A stretch of DNA of 64,000 nucleotides from Sesamum alatum (Eukaryota > Streptophyta > Magnoliopsida > Lamiales > Pedaliaceae), in assembly GCA_034509735.1 (NCBI GenBank), contig JACGWO010000010.1:11793193-11857192 (forward strand). The letters are read 5' to 3'. Made by a program: the position numbers and the translations under genes. Under the pieces are notes generated by a model that made no database searches, was not told the origin of the DNA, and saw only the letters and a program-made list of their open reading frames with translations. Positions within the stretch are counted from its first letter, which is position 1; every line of letters starts with the position of its first letter. Below, one piece after another: positions 23,340-34,005 of the stretch.

Positions 23340-24877
23340 TCTCGAAGTTTCTACCCAAAGGGGATTATTGTGATATCTATGTACTCCTTTAGATATCTGC
23401 CTTGGATCAGTTTTTCTATTTCATTTTTCAAATGGAAGCAATCTTATGTGTTGTGGCCACGATCTTTATGAAAAAGACAATATTTGCTAGACTTCATCCT
23501 TTGGGGATCCTCCCTCTTTCGACGGGGCCATTAAACTATTCCTTGTTGCTCTGCCACAGCGAGAATCTCGGCGCGAGACACTTTCAATGGAGTATACCAG
23601 GTTTGTTTAGAGGACGGTGCATGCTTCTAATCTCTTTGAATATTCTCATCTCTTTGGGGGCCTGAAAGGCTTTCCTCAGTTGCTCTCCTCTTGGAAGGAG
23701 TTGCGTTCCTTACGCTAGAAGTTCCTTTGGTTCGAATATACTTCTCCGCAGGTGCTAGGAGGTCGTCCAGTGTGGCGGGGGGCTTCCCGACTATAGATTC
23801 TCGGAACCTTCCCTTGCGTAGATTTTGTTACATGATGCTTGCTAGGAGCTCAAGGTTGACATGCGGGATTTCCAAGATAGCCTCAGAAAATCTTTGTACG
23901 TACTCCTGTAGACTTTCCTACTCTTATTGGATTATCGTGAACAAGTATGAGGGGGTCTTTTGATGTCTCTTATTTATCGCAAAGTGATGTAAAAAGCGTT
24001 GGGAGAAGTACTCGAAGTTGTCTATTGTGCCAATTGGCAACTGGTTGAACTAGGTCATTGCTTTTCCAACCAGAGTGATTCGGAAGAGCTTGCAGCATGT
24101 TGCGTCGCTAACGTCTAACAGATACGCCTTCGCTATGAAGCGATCTAAGTGATCCTGATCTTTGGTCCCATCATACTCGCCGAGGTTCGGAATCTTGATA
24201 CAGGGCTCGATAGCTTCTGCTAGGATGTGAGTGGCAAAAGGACTTCTTCTGGGGGGTGCCACAGCTAAGGCTAGGGCCTGGTGGCCCTCCGTCCCTTCTA
24301 AACTGGCCTGCCTAGCTGCCCCGTGGTTCATTATCAGGGATCCACGCCCTTTCGGTGGTGCGTCCCTTGGCGATGGTGGGTGCAGTTCCTCTTCTGGTAG
24401 GGAAGGTCTACTCTCCACTTCCTCTTCGAGTTGGCCGCCTCCCTGTTGGTTTGTCACCCTCTGCTTGCTATTCCTTCTCAGGGGTTCCGGCTCTTTTGGG
24501 GTGGGGGCAGTTCCTCTCTGGTAAGGAAGGCCTGCTCTCCACTTCTTCTAAGGGATGGATGCCTCCCTGTTGGTTTGCCATCCTCTGCTTGCTATTCACA
24601 GGGGTTAAGCTTGCTCCGAGAACCCTGTGAGGATAGCGAGGCGGTCTTGGCGGCGCCCCATGTTCGTGATATATTGGGTAACTGCTCTCGACGCGGCTTG
24701 TGCTGAAGCGTCTTCAATCATCTGCCGAAGGGCCTTAGGTATGAACTGGAACATGGGAGGGAGCTTGCTCCTGCTCTCGCTGCTCTTCCCATTCATCCTA
24801 CTCTTGATTGCGTGGTTGCTGGATTTTTTCTTGGGGTGCGTGCTCGGAGGTTCCGTCGAGCTTGCCGAAGCCCCCAT
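23340..24877 (-). pseudogene. Gypsy gag (retrotransposon capsid) remnant
   Basis: From 24877 down: a basic amino-terminal piece beginning MGASASSTEPPSTHPKKK, then the capsid domain (HILAEAIEPCIKIPNLGEYD, DQDHLDRFIAKAYLLDVSDA, KAMT, a stop, FNQLPIGTIDNFEYFSQRFL). It ends with a CX2H..HX4C-like segment, YCLFHKDRGHNT followed by DCFHLKNEIEKLI. These match the plant Gypsy gag domain. At least three in-frame stops, again mostly TAG, and frame changes disable it. It lies directly downstream of the primer site. Confidence 0.8.
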
Positions 24878-24931
24878 TACCGTTCCTTGCTCTTGACCTA
24901 GTGCTCATCATCCAATGTTAAATCGTTGCTT

Positions 24932-24948
24932 TCCACAGACGGAGCCAA
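24932..24948 (-). other. Primer binding site of the TR-GAG-like element
   Basis: The minus strand reads TTGGCTCCGTCTGTGG next to the right LTR. Related plant Gypsy elements have TGGCGCCGTCTGTGG, so one base of the tRNA match has changed. Confidence 0.75.
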
Positions 24949-24950
24949 GT

Positions 24951-25279
24951 TGATGTCGCTAAAAAACGAGATCGACTATATGTATTTCAAATGGGCGCGA
25001 TTTAACACGTTTACACTAGAGTCGTTACAAGCGAGAAAATCCGCTTCAAATGAGAGAATAAGAGGGTATTTATACAAATAGGGATTTACGCTATTTAAGA
25101 TACGTAGAGGTAAATTACTTCTTTATCCCTCACCTACTCCTATTATATGGTTGTGATTTGTTGACTAGGGTTATTTTAGTAATTTATTGAACTACGCTAA
25201 CTTGGTAAGTTTGATCTTGCACCTTCCTTCTTGGGGGTATTCTACTTACCTTATTTGTAGTGATTTATTTCCTCCATCA
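24951..25279 (-). repeat. 5' LTR of the TR-GAG-like element
   Basis: 329 bp, the partner of 20281-20610. It is followed directly by the right copy of the ATAAC duplication. Confidence 0.92.
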
Positions 25280-25284
25280 ATAAC

Positions 25285-25536
25285 TAACGATCCATTTATT
25301 TAATTGTGATCCAAAATCATAATATGTCATATGTAATTAAAAAAAATTACATTTGCTGTATTGATTAATATTGTATACTTGTACAACTCTCAATTAAATT
25401 CTTGTTATATTTTAGATACATATTTAATGCGACATGAACACTAGTTAATAATTATGTTCGAATTCAGACGGGACAAACTGGATCGAAGGCAGGTCCGCCA
25501 TAACTTCAGGACCCACTCTAGACCTGGACGAATTCA
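25285..25536. other. Unassigned spacer
   Basis: AT-rich DNA between the LTR element and a MITE. Nothing recognised. Confidence 0.5.
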
Positions 25537-25545
25537 TAAAAATTA

Positions 25546-26040
25546 GGATTAATTACATTTAGACCCCCTCTGAGAATATATAATTACATTTTTTTCAAAA
25601 AAATTTTGAAATTATACTTACACCCCCTTCAAAAATTCTCTATTTACACCTGACTCCCATCCGTTAGAGTTTGGGGGGAAAATGTTCATTTCAACAAAAA
25701 TAATTACATAAATTTTCAATTGTACCTCTCATTTAACATTCTCGTGCAATAATTTTGTACTTATAAGGAAAAAATATAATAATATTGGCCTCACTTCATA
25801 CATATACATTACACTTATCCTCTTATAAGTACAAAAATATACATGAGAATGTTAAATGATGGAAAAAATTAAAAATTTGTGTAATTATTTTTGTTGACGT
25901 GAACATTTTTCGTCCAAACTCTAACGGATGGGGGTCAGGTGTAAACAAAGAATTTTCGGAGGGGGTGTAAGTATAATTTCAAAACTTTTTTGGGAAAAAA
26001 TGTAACTATACATTCTCAGGGGTGTAAGTGTAATTAACCC
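25546..26040. mobile_element. Mutator-type MITE (GGGTTAATTA family)
   Basis: The termini GGATTAATTACATTTA and the inverse of TGTAATTAACCC are imperfect inverted repeats extending over most of the 495 bp. The element is flanked by a perfect 9-bp duplication, taaaaatta (25537-25545 and 26041-26049). Inner arms share 'ccatccgttagagtttgg' and its complement. No coding capacity. It is about 1.2 kb upstream of the ARL8 start codon. Confidence 0.88.
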
Positions 26041-26049
26041 TAAAAATTA

Positions 26050-26536
26050 ACTCCGAACCCACGTTAAGACTAATTTAATTAATAAAATGGGTTCTGTACG
26101 GTCCCGATTTACTTTAGTCCCATTGCAATGCACATATGCATATATTATTTCAAAATTGTAAAAGTTTTGTTGTTGGTAATCATTCCTCTATCTCCTCTTA
26201 TTTAATTGAAGGGTGAATTACAATTTTTTTTTTTTGAGGTTTTTCATAATTATTAATATCCTATCATTTTTTCAAAACTTACAAATATTTTGCGGAGATT
26301 TATAATTTTTAACCAAATGTCTGAAATTCTCTATTTTGCTCGTGATGTTCTTTTTTTTAAAAAAAAATTATAGAAAAATCAATCGTGGCAAATTACATTA
26401 TTCCTTCTCTGTGTCAAAAACGTAATAAACCTCTTCCTACACACTTTAGTCACAAAAAAAATTAAAAAATTTTAAAATTAAATAAAAATAATTTAGTTTG
26501 CATAAGAGCATTTTGGTCGGTGGATTAAAAAAAGTA
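26050..26536. other. AT-rich intergenic region
   Basis: Nothing recognised apart from A and T runs. Confidence 0.5.
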
Positions 26537-26539
26537 AAA

Positions 26540-26900
26540 AAAAAGAAGGTATTTTGTTAAGTTCATCCGTAAAAATAGATAAAATTGATCATTTATTAGA
26601 CGATTACAAATCTCGAGAAAATATTTATAATTTAAAAAAAAAAAAGAGAAAATTCCCGTAATTATATTGTAATTGAACTTTAATTTAATAGAAGTTTCAA
26701 GTTTTAATACTACCAAACTCAAAAAAGGCATTTGTTTCAGTACACCCATAAAAATAGATAAAAACTTATCTATTATTAAATATTTATAAATCTCGACAAG
26801 ATATTTATAATTTAAAAAAAATAAAAAAATATTCATAATTATATTGTAATTCACCTTTATTTAATAGAAGTTTCAAGTTTTAGTCCTACCGAACTCTACT
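26540..26900. repeat. Tandem duplication of about 180 bp
   Basis: Two diverged copies (about 26540-26718 and 26719-26900) share 'aaaatagataaaa', 'atatttataatttaaaaaa', 'taattatattgtaatt' and 'agaagtttcaagtttta'. They lie some 300 bp upstream of the ARL8 start codon, within the likely promoter region. No known cis element is evident. Confidence 0.8.
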
Positions 26901-26949
26901 ATCCACATGTGTGTCCAACTCTAAGAACACCCGGAAAAGGTTTAAGAAC

Positions 26950-27203
26950 AAGAGGTAATTGAAGAAACCTCAATCCTTACTGTGCCCGGAAACTAACAAA
27001 AAAAGGTTGCGAATATCTTTTCAGTCGGTGAAGTTTCGCCCTTTTCTCGCACTTCAGACATCCCTTTCCTGTGTCCCTTTTGTCATCTCTTCTTTCTCCT
27101 CTGAGAATTCAAGAACCAGAAGGTTCTCTTCCTTTGTTTTCTTTCTCTAATCTTCTCTGAGTTCTTCTCATCAAAATACTATCTCCTTGTTGATATTTCG
27201 AAC
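26950..27203 (+). promoter_or_regulatory. Probable promoter/5' leader of the ARL8-like gene
   Basis: The 200 bases before the ATG are strongly pyrimidine-rich (ctttctcct, ttctctaatcttctctg), as in many plant 5' leaders. An upstream frame of 63 codons (26959-27150) ends 53 bases before the start and could act as a uORF if the transcript begins before 26959; the transcription start is unknown. At 27108-27126, TTC-GAA-GAA-TTC pentamer cores are arranged as in a heat-shock element. No clear TATA box could be fixed. Confidence 0.45.
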
Positions 27204-30081
27204 ATGGGCTTGTGGGATTCTTTGCTCAACTGGCTACGAAGGTATGGTTTTCTTTCCCCCCTTTAATTCCCTCTGTATTTAGTTGAAGGGTTTGCATTGT
27301 CTTTTGGTTACTTGATTCTTGGTTTCTTATTTTTTAATTTTTTTCCTTCCCGAAAAGAAATGGTTGCAGACATGCGTTTATCAATTCTTTTATTTGTTGG
27401 TTTAAAATGCTAGTAGTTATGTGATACAAGTTTTTTGTTCTGTCAAAGGATGGAATAAATAGGTATATTCTGCTTTAGGTCTGTTATATTAATGGATTAA
27501 GTAGGTTATTCTGCAGTATTTTTGTTTTAATTTATGTTGCATTTGGATTTTTTTTGCTGTATATATATTTCTGAAAAAGAAAATAAAATGGCCTTCAAAT
27601 ATGTTGTTATATCAAAGAATCAGTATTCAGTCTCCGGCGCAGACTGCTACTAGTTTCTATGGTCACTTATGCAGTTAGAAAAGATCTTCCAGTAGGTATG
27701 CTTAAGTTGCAATGAAGGATTTTGGACCTAGAAATTTAAACACATAATAGTAAATCCATTGTTCTTATAGGACATTCAAGCTATAATGTAGTTATAATCT
27801 CTGCGCCGATCTTGAAATATTTTCATATCATTTTGGTGGATTTATAGTCTATATTGAAGGCAAATGATCTTAATCCTTCATTCAAGCACAACCCGACAGC
27901 GTCGCAATTTATGTTGTTCTTGGAGCATAGTTTAGACAAAAAGAAATAACAAAAGGGGGGAAATGGATTATGAAATGTTAGTCCTTTATGCCCGAGTATT
28001 ACAGAGATACAGACAGATATACGAACTGTAAGATTTTGTTGTATCTGTGTCTCAAATAGTGAACTAATTGAATTTGAAAATCACAACATGACAATCTCGT
28101 ATATCTTATATACTATGATGTAATATTCCTAGATCATTTCTCTTGCAAGCACCTTTAGTTTATATCTTTCTGTGCTGTTTTATGTATTTTGGAGGTATTT
28201 GAAGTAGCCGGGAAATAATCCTTATCCTTCTTAATAATTGCCTTCTTGTCTGGGGTATTTAGAAGAAAATGGTCTGAATAAGCACTCGGGTGCCATCTAA
28301 ATCATGGATGATGTGCTTGCATTTATTTGAAAATTATTAGCATCAGCCATGAGATAATTTGTACGTTTGTTCCTGCATTAAACGATCACTAGTTAGTGTT
28401 TCAAACTTTTGCTAGTTGATGGTGTTAACTTTTAATTTGTTTTATTTCTAACTATGTGCCATATCAGCTTATTCTTCAAACAGGAGATGGAACTCTCCCT
28501 CGTAGGGCTACAAAATGCTGGGAAGACTTCACTTGTTAATGCCATTGCTGTGAGTGTATATCAAATATTTGGATTCTCTCTCTGACACGCACAAGCACGA
28601 GCATGCACACGATGCACATGCATGCACACACGTAAACATGCCTGTGTTTTCTGTTACCTCATTTCGTTACACTAACGGAGATTGTCTTTTATCAGACAGG
28701 AGGTTATAGCGAGGATATGATTCCAACGGTAGATATCATATTGACTTGTTAATGAAACCACTTCAGCTGCTGTCTTCTAGCTATCACTATTCTTAGCAGA
28801 AACTTTTCTTCTTATTCTGGAGAACAGGTGGGATTTAATATGCGCAAAGTTACAAAAGGAAATGTGACCATAAAACTCTGGGACTTGGGAGGGCAACGAA
28901 GATTTCGTTCCATGTGGGAGCGTTATTGTCGTGGTGTCTCAGCTATACTGTAATGCCCATACTTCAATTTTCTTCCTCATTTGGTAGATCACGTGTTTAA
29001 TTGGAATAATCATTTTATTTGCGTCATAAAGAACAATAATTCCATGTCATGTGTATAATGTAACGTTGCCGTGTTCCATAGTCTGTATGCACGAAACATG
29101 TCTAACTTAGTTGGGCATGTTGAAGTTTCTAATTATTTAGGGATAATTATATTTACACTCCCTGACCTATGGTCTGGTTACACAAACTACCCCTGCTTTT
29201 TGCATAATTACAGAAACCATCCCTGACGGCCAAAAAGCAAGGGTCGTTTGTGTAATGATGTTGATGTTTTTGGGGAGTGTGTGTAATTTCTCAAAAAGCA
29301 AGGGTGGTTTGTGTAATATGTTGACATTTCTGGTGGGTGTATGTGTGATTATCCAAAAGATAGGGGTGGGTTTGAGTAAATGATGTTGACATTTTTGGTG
29401 GGTGTATGTGTGATTATCCAAAAGATAGGGATGGGTTTGTGTAAATGATGTTGACATTTTTGGTGGGTGTATGTGTAATTATCCAAAAGACAGGGGTGAT
29501 TTGTATAAACATACAATAGGTTAGGGGGGTGTACATGTAATTATCCCAATTATTTATTGATGACCAAGCCACTGAAGGGAACTGGGACATGAATACTCTC
29601 ATAAATTGAAATGCGACAAAAGAAGCAAATAAGCCAACTTGGTTCGACTTCTAAATTCCCGTTGCTTTGTTCACTCTCTTACGTGAAACAGATATGTTGT
29701 TGATGCTGCTGATCGAGACAGCATACCTATCTCTCGAAGTGAATTACATGATCTCTTGAAGAAACCTTCGTTGGCCGGGATTCCTTTGCTTGTCCTTGGA
29801 AACAAAATTGATAAGTCAGAAGCTCTTTCACAGCAAGCACTGGTTGATCAGCTGTAAGTTAGCACAAACAGGGCTAACTGCTCTTTATGTAAAAGCATTT
29901 CTTTTTCTCAATCTTTCACTAACATTTGTCGTGGTTCGTCTCGTAATGTTCATTTTTCTCCAGGGAACTAAATTCAGTCACAGACAGGGAAGTATGCTGC
30001 TATATGATATCTTGCAAGGAGTCAGTAAACATAGACAACGTCATTAATTGGCTTATTAAACACTCGAAATCAGCAAAGTGA
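27204..30081 (+). CDS. ARL8: ADP-ribosylation-factor-like GTPase, ARL8 family (six exons, 184 aa)
   Basis: Exons: 27204-27241, 28468-28549, 28696-28728, 28828-28949, 29692-29853, 29964-30081. All introns are GT..AG. The spliced 555-nt frame is open and ends in TGA. The protein has the ARF-family GTPase signatures: P-loop GLQNAGKT (27-33 core), switch I Thr51 (PTVGFN), WDLGGQ (69-74), NKID (129-132) and SCK (162-164). The amphipathic start [18 protein letters not shown] and the length of 184 match plant ARL8 proteins. In the family, ARL8 binds lysosomal or vacuolar membranes through the amino-terminal helix and directs organelle traffic; plant members are also host factors for tobamovirus RNA replication. 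It is the only intact cellular gene here. Intron 4 carries a MITE (29140-29547). Which plant paralogue it is cannot be told from sequence alone. Confidence 0.96.
29140..29547. mobile_element. Mutator-type MITE in ARL8 intron 4
   Basis: Termini GGGATAATTATATTTACA and the inverse of GTACATGTAATTATCCC are flanked by a perfect 9-bp duplication, aattattta (29131-29139 and 29548-29556). It is 408 bp long and makes up over half of intron 4 (28950-29691). Splice sites are outside it. The inside is a minisatellite (see next entry). Confidence 0.93.
29225..29510. repeat. Minisatellite of 61-65 bp inside the intronic MITE
   Basis: About four units start at 29257, 29318, 29382 and 29447 with (g)atgttgacatttttggtggg. 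They also share 'aattatccaaaaga' and 'ggggtgggtttg'. The repetitive minus-strand frames here are not genes. Confidence 0.88.
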
Positions 30082-30400
30082 TCATCAAACTGTGAAATAC
30101 TTGATTCAGGTATTGCAGAAAACCGGTGATCGATCTGTAATGGTGGGATACGCTCGCATGCTTTTTGTTGCTGCTCCCACCGGCAAGTTTTCTATGTCGT
30201 ATGTTGATATTTGAGTTTATCAACTGCTGTTGAATCCCTCCATTATTGTGTGGATACATTGCAACTTATTAGGCTATGTGATTGCTAATAGCATGTCAAA
30301 TTATTTAGTTCTTTTCTACACTTTTTGGTTATCCGGGACTAGGTTTAGATCTTAGTATCGTGCCATTTACTTGTTTCAGTCTTGTAGTCTCCCGGCATTT
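30082..30400 (+). other. Presumed 3' untranslated region and downstream of ARL8
   Basis: No coding frame. A poly(A) signal could not be fixed with confidence; several AT-rich hexamers are possible. Confidence 0.45.
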
Positions 30401-30409
30401 TGGACTTCG

Positions 30410-30722
30410 ATGGGTAAGTGCTTTTTTGGTCCTCAAGTATAGTCACTTAAGCGATTTTGCTCCTCAAACAATTTGAAGTTGCATTTTTTGTCCACAAACT
30501 ATTATCTTTTTTGTTGAATTTGTTAAGATTATATAGAAAAATTATTACTAAATTGTTTTTTTTTTTCCCTCTTGAAGTTGGAAAAAAATAACAAAAATGA
30601 GTGCATTGGACTAAAACTTAAACAATTTCACAAAATGGGAGAAAAATGGCAATTTTGTTCACTTAAATTGAAATTTCTGTTAATTTTAATAAATGAGTTA
30701 ATGGAAGGACCAAAAGTGCCAA
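30410..30722. mobile_element. MITE-like element (tentative)
   Basis: 'aagtgcttttttggtcctc' at about 30416 is roughly mirrored by 'gaaggaccaaaagtgcc' ending near 30720, over an AT-rich centre. The 'ggtcc(c/t)..aaa.gtgc' style of terminus resembles the GGGCAAAATA MITEs at 46461 and 47162. No target duplication could be established. Confidence 0.4.
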
Positions 30723-32140
30723 CTGATTTAGGAGTCATTTCATTCCATTGATTGGATAGGCGAGAGTGAGAGTTTCGCTCTTCTTTATGGAAGAGAGCGG
30801 CTTTTGGTTCCTGTTATTGGTATCGACCTACTTAAGTCAAGATTCGGTCCGACCAATGCTATTCTGACTGCAAGAAAGAATAGAATAAGCTGGTCTACTA
30901 ATCTTAGATGAACCATTGTACTTGTTAAGCTTGAGCTAACTGAGTTACTAGTTAAAGAGTTAGCCCTGCCCTCTCGTGCCTTCCAACTAGGAAGTCACTT
31001 GCTGTCTAACTGCATTATATAGATATAAGATTCCGTTCCTGCTTCTCACCCGAGAGTCAGTTGACATGGACAAAGTCAGGAAAAACCTCCGAAATTATTT
31101 CAATATTGAACCTTGGACATATAAGAGTTAGTATGAGTACTAAAAATGCATTTATCCCGCCTTTGATTTGAAATTAAGCTGTCTGATGCTTTGTTGTTGC
31201 TGGTATTAGCTATATCATAAGGCCTTATTCCACCATCGAATGCGATGATGTGAATCATTCTCCAGCCTACATTTATTCCCTATGCAGTAAAATTGTGATG
31301 AATATTGTACTTGATTAGCATATCGATTATGTAATCTGCCGGTGTATCCACTGGAACTTGAAGATTACCGCATTATGTTTGGATTCATTCATTAAGTTGC
31401 TTGTTTTGATTTGTGGAGATAGACAGAAAAATAAAAATAAGTATATATGTTTGGAAATTATGTGTATGTTTTGATTTATTTTTGGAGATAATTTAAAATA
31501 ATTATTATATGTTTGGTTTTTGTTGGGAGATAAAATTTACTGTTCATTCAAATCATGTTTATTTCATATATATTTATATTTGTATATATATATATTGTTC
31601 TGTTTTTAGGTGAGGTGAATTGTATATGTTGTAAATATATTTGTATGAAAAGTTATTTACAGATTCTCTTTTTCCTTTTTTTTTAATAATAATTATATAT
31701 TTAATAATAATTCTATCCACAGTAATGGACCTCTTTTGGAGTGTCTGCTTGGATTGATACATTTAAATAGATTATTTCAATAATAAACTATTTGAATTAA
31801 TCTAAATTTTATCTTATAAAGCATCTTAAAATTTTCTAAATCATTCCATTCAATTATAAAAATTTAGAGTACAAATTGCTTATATGGTTAAAATAATACA
31901 ATTTTTTATTGCAAGAATACTACACAGAAAGAAAAGTTATATACATTTAAGATGTGAAAAGAGCTCTCCAAATTCATTTTCCGCGATCCAAAAAACCCCA
32001 ATATCACCTAATTAAAATTTATTGATTTTTAATGCAAAAGAAGAGCCGGAAACTCAGTTTGTTTATATATTTTTTTAACAAAAAGTCCAAAAAGATTGAA
32101 AAAAATATGAAGAAAAGGAGAAAGAAATAGACGAAGAAAA
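30723..32140. other. Intergenic region, nothing recognised
   Basis: AT-rich DNA with short A, T and TA runs (for example 31575-31596). No coding frame above noise, no tRNA found by eye. Confidence 0.5.
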
Positions 32141-32141
32141 A

Positions 32142-32398
32142 AAATTGGTTTATTATCTCTCCTACATTAAAAGAATATGGGCAAAGTTTGGGTATTTTCT
32201 CATAATTTAAGTACTTTCTCATGTCCCACACTGGAAAAAGACAAGGCAAGTTTAAACAATTGAGCCTATAAATATGTCTCTCCCACATTGAAAAAATATA
32301 GGCAAAGTTTGAACAGTTTTTCATAGTTTAAGCACTTTCTCATATCCCATATTAGAAGAAGACAAGGCAAGCTCAAACAATTGAGCATATAAATATGT
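32142..32398 (+). repeat. Duplicated block with snRNA-type promoter motifs
   Basis: Two copies of about 120 bp (about 32152-32272 and 32275-32396) each contain 'atgggcaaagttt'-like sequence, a TCCCACAT-like motif, 'agacaaggcaag' and 'caattgagc.tataaata'. In the first copy, GTCCCACACTG (32222) and TATAAATA are about 33 bp apart. That is the layout of the USE and TATA boxes of plant RNA polymerase II U-snRNA genes. No snRNA sequence follows. It may be a dispersed repeat that only resembles such promoters. Confidence 0.5.
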
Positions 32399-32545
32399 GA
32401 TAGTTTGTTCGAGTAATTGTTCATGAAACACTTGCCAATATATTTTTTTTGGCATTTGTTTTTTTTCTCTTTTTGTATTTCACTATATTATTTTTTAGTG
32501 AAATATATGTTTAATAAGTGAAATATATATCATAATTTTTTTTAA

Positions 32546-32606
<61 letters not shown>
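32546..32606. repeat. (TAA)n microsatellite
   Basis: About twenty TAA triplets. It yields a poly-Tyr minus-strand frame that is not a gene. Confidence 0.95.
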
Positions 32607-32770
32607 TCGGGTTGACCGGTTACCGGGCGAACCAGTTTTGGCCGATTTTGACTGGTTCACACTGGATTTGACCGATGGAGTTTTTACCCCATGAACCGGA
32701 TCAGACCCTTGGCTGGTTCCCAATCGGACCAGTCGAACCGACCGGTCCAATTCGAGTTTGAAAACACAAT
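32607..32770. repeat. CCGGTT/AACCGG-rich dispersed repeat
   Basis: Repeated, partly inverted 'gaccggtt', 'gaaccag' and 'accggtcc' motifs ending in 'ttcgagtttgaaaacac'. Sequences of this style are common dispersed repeats in plant genomes. No termini are defined. Confidence 0.5.
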
Positions 32771-33730
32771 GAAACTGCAAAGCCAATGACTACGACAGTA
32801 GCCCGTTTAGAAATGGGCGAAAAAAGTGAAGATATCCATGAAGAGTAGCCCATATGTGTTTTTGACAGTGTAAAACATTAGAAAACAGCCCAGAAGAAAG
32901 TGAGAAATTGAGCTGAACATTGCCGCATTTTCGCTTCGTCTCGGAAATGGGCTGAAACCGACTCCAAACATAGTGCTGGACTCCCTGGTTGTGTTAATCT
33001 GCACAGTAAATTATCGTGCATCTACGAAGTGAGTTTCTCATAGATATTGCTGCAGTATTACTGGAATCTATTGAAATTCAGTTAACCTTCAAAGTTCAGT
33101 GATCTGAGGAGAAATTTTATCTGATCCCTGTCTACACTTGCGGTCCTACCCAGGCCCATAGAAAACAGAAAAAGTTCATAAGTAGGCCGGTGCATATTAT
33201 TAGATCCAGATTGAATCCAAACCTATTAATAAATACATATTGGGTTTCGGTGAGAATCTAATAAATTAATTGTATGATATCTAGCTATATATAACTGAAA
33301 GGGTGGTTTTGCTGTCTTATTTTTTTGGTCTATTATTCTTGTTGTTATTTAAAATTAACTAGGAAATATCACGTTCATGCATGTGTAGAAATATATTATA
33401 AGAAGTGAATATATTATTTATTAGTTATAAAAAATAATAAAATTATAATCTTATTTATATTTCTATAGTTGATTATTAGTATACAATTATATTTTTAAGA
33501 AATTATAATAATTGGTATAATTGATGAAGAAACCATTTAATTTGTTATTTATAACTCACTTCTAAGTTTAACTTTGTTTTTATAACCAAGTTTTATTTAT
33601 TATTGAGAAGAGTTCCGGTAAGTTGCGCTTATTAGTATTAGTTTACCTCTAGTATATTATGATAAAAATCAAAAGTATGTTAAAGTACAGTGTGTTAGCA
33701 ATTTTATACTATTAATATTATAGTAGAATT
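32771..33730. other. Intergenic region, nothing recognised
   Basis: AT-rich with no supported gene. Minus frame 32807-33004 has no recognisable motif. Confidence 0.45.
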
Positions 33731-33900
33731 AAGGTTAAATTGCGTTGACACCCCTGAGGTCAATTCAAATTACACAAACACCCCATGTTTTTTGCAAAAT
33801 TACAGCTACACCCCCTAAGGGTTGTTAGTGTAATAATTTTGTCTTTTTCAAAATTACAGCTACAGCTCCTAAGGGGCGTTAGTATAATGTTTTTCAGGGG
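33731..33900. mobile_element. MITE fragment
   Basis: 'aaggttaaattgcgttgacacccctgagg'-type sequence resembles the ends of the GGGTTAATTA MITE family. It is followed by two copies of 'aaaattacagctaca'. The other end is missing, and a Gypsy solo LTR begins right after it. Confidence 0.55.
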
Positions 33901-33905
33901 GTGTT

Positions 33906-33971
33906 TGTAATACCCTCACCCAATCGAGTCAAACCAACTAGTTTAACCCTTATTGACACACCTTGACTAGG

Positions 33972-34005
<34 letters not shown>

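Larger units (their letters stand above)
20281..25279 (-). mobile_element. Non-autonomous Gypsy-type LTR element with gag only (TR-GAG-like)
   Basis: Two LTRs of about 330 bp (20281-20610 and 24951-25279) are nearly identical, start TGATG and end CATCA on the minus-strand reading, and are flanked by perfect ATAAC duplications. A primer site beside the right LTR and a G-rich tract ('agcccct' on plus) beside the left LTR set minus orientation. The inside has a gag region (about 23340-24877) but no protease, RT or integrase. In place of pol are long palindromic tandem arrays (21590-23035). The size and gag-only content fit the TR-GAG/LARD class, which moves using enzymes made by other copies. 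Confidence 0.88.

Noticed and set aside
24231..24896. Overlapping plus-strand frames of about 90 codons
   Set aside because: These are antisense shadows of the minus-strand gag region, which has recognisable capsid motifs.
28562..28633. Alternating CA/GCATGC-rich stretch in ARL8 intron 2 as a regulatory element
   Set aside because: Simple purine-pyrimidine alternation in an intron, with no supporting motif.
30723..31400. Possible tRNA or small RNA gene in this stretch
   Set aside because: No A-box/B-box pair or cloverleaf could be recognised by eye.
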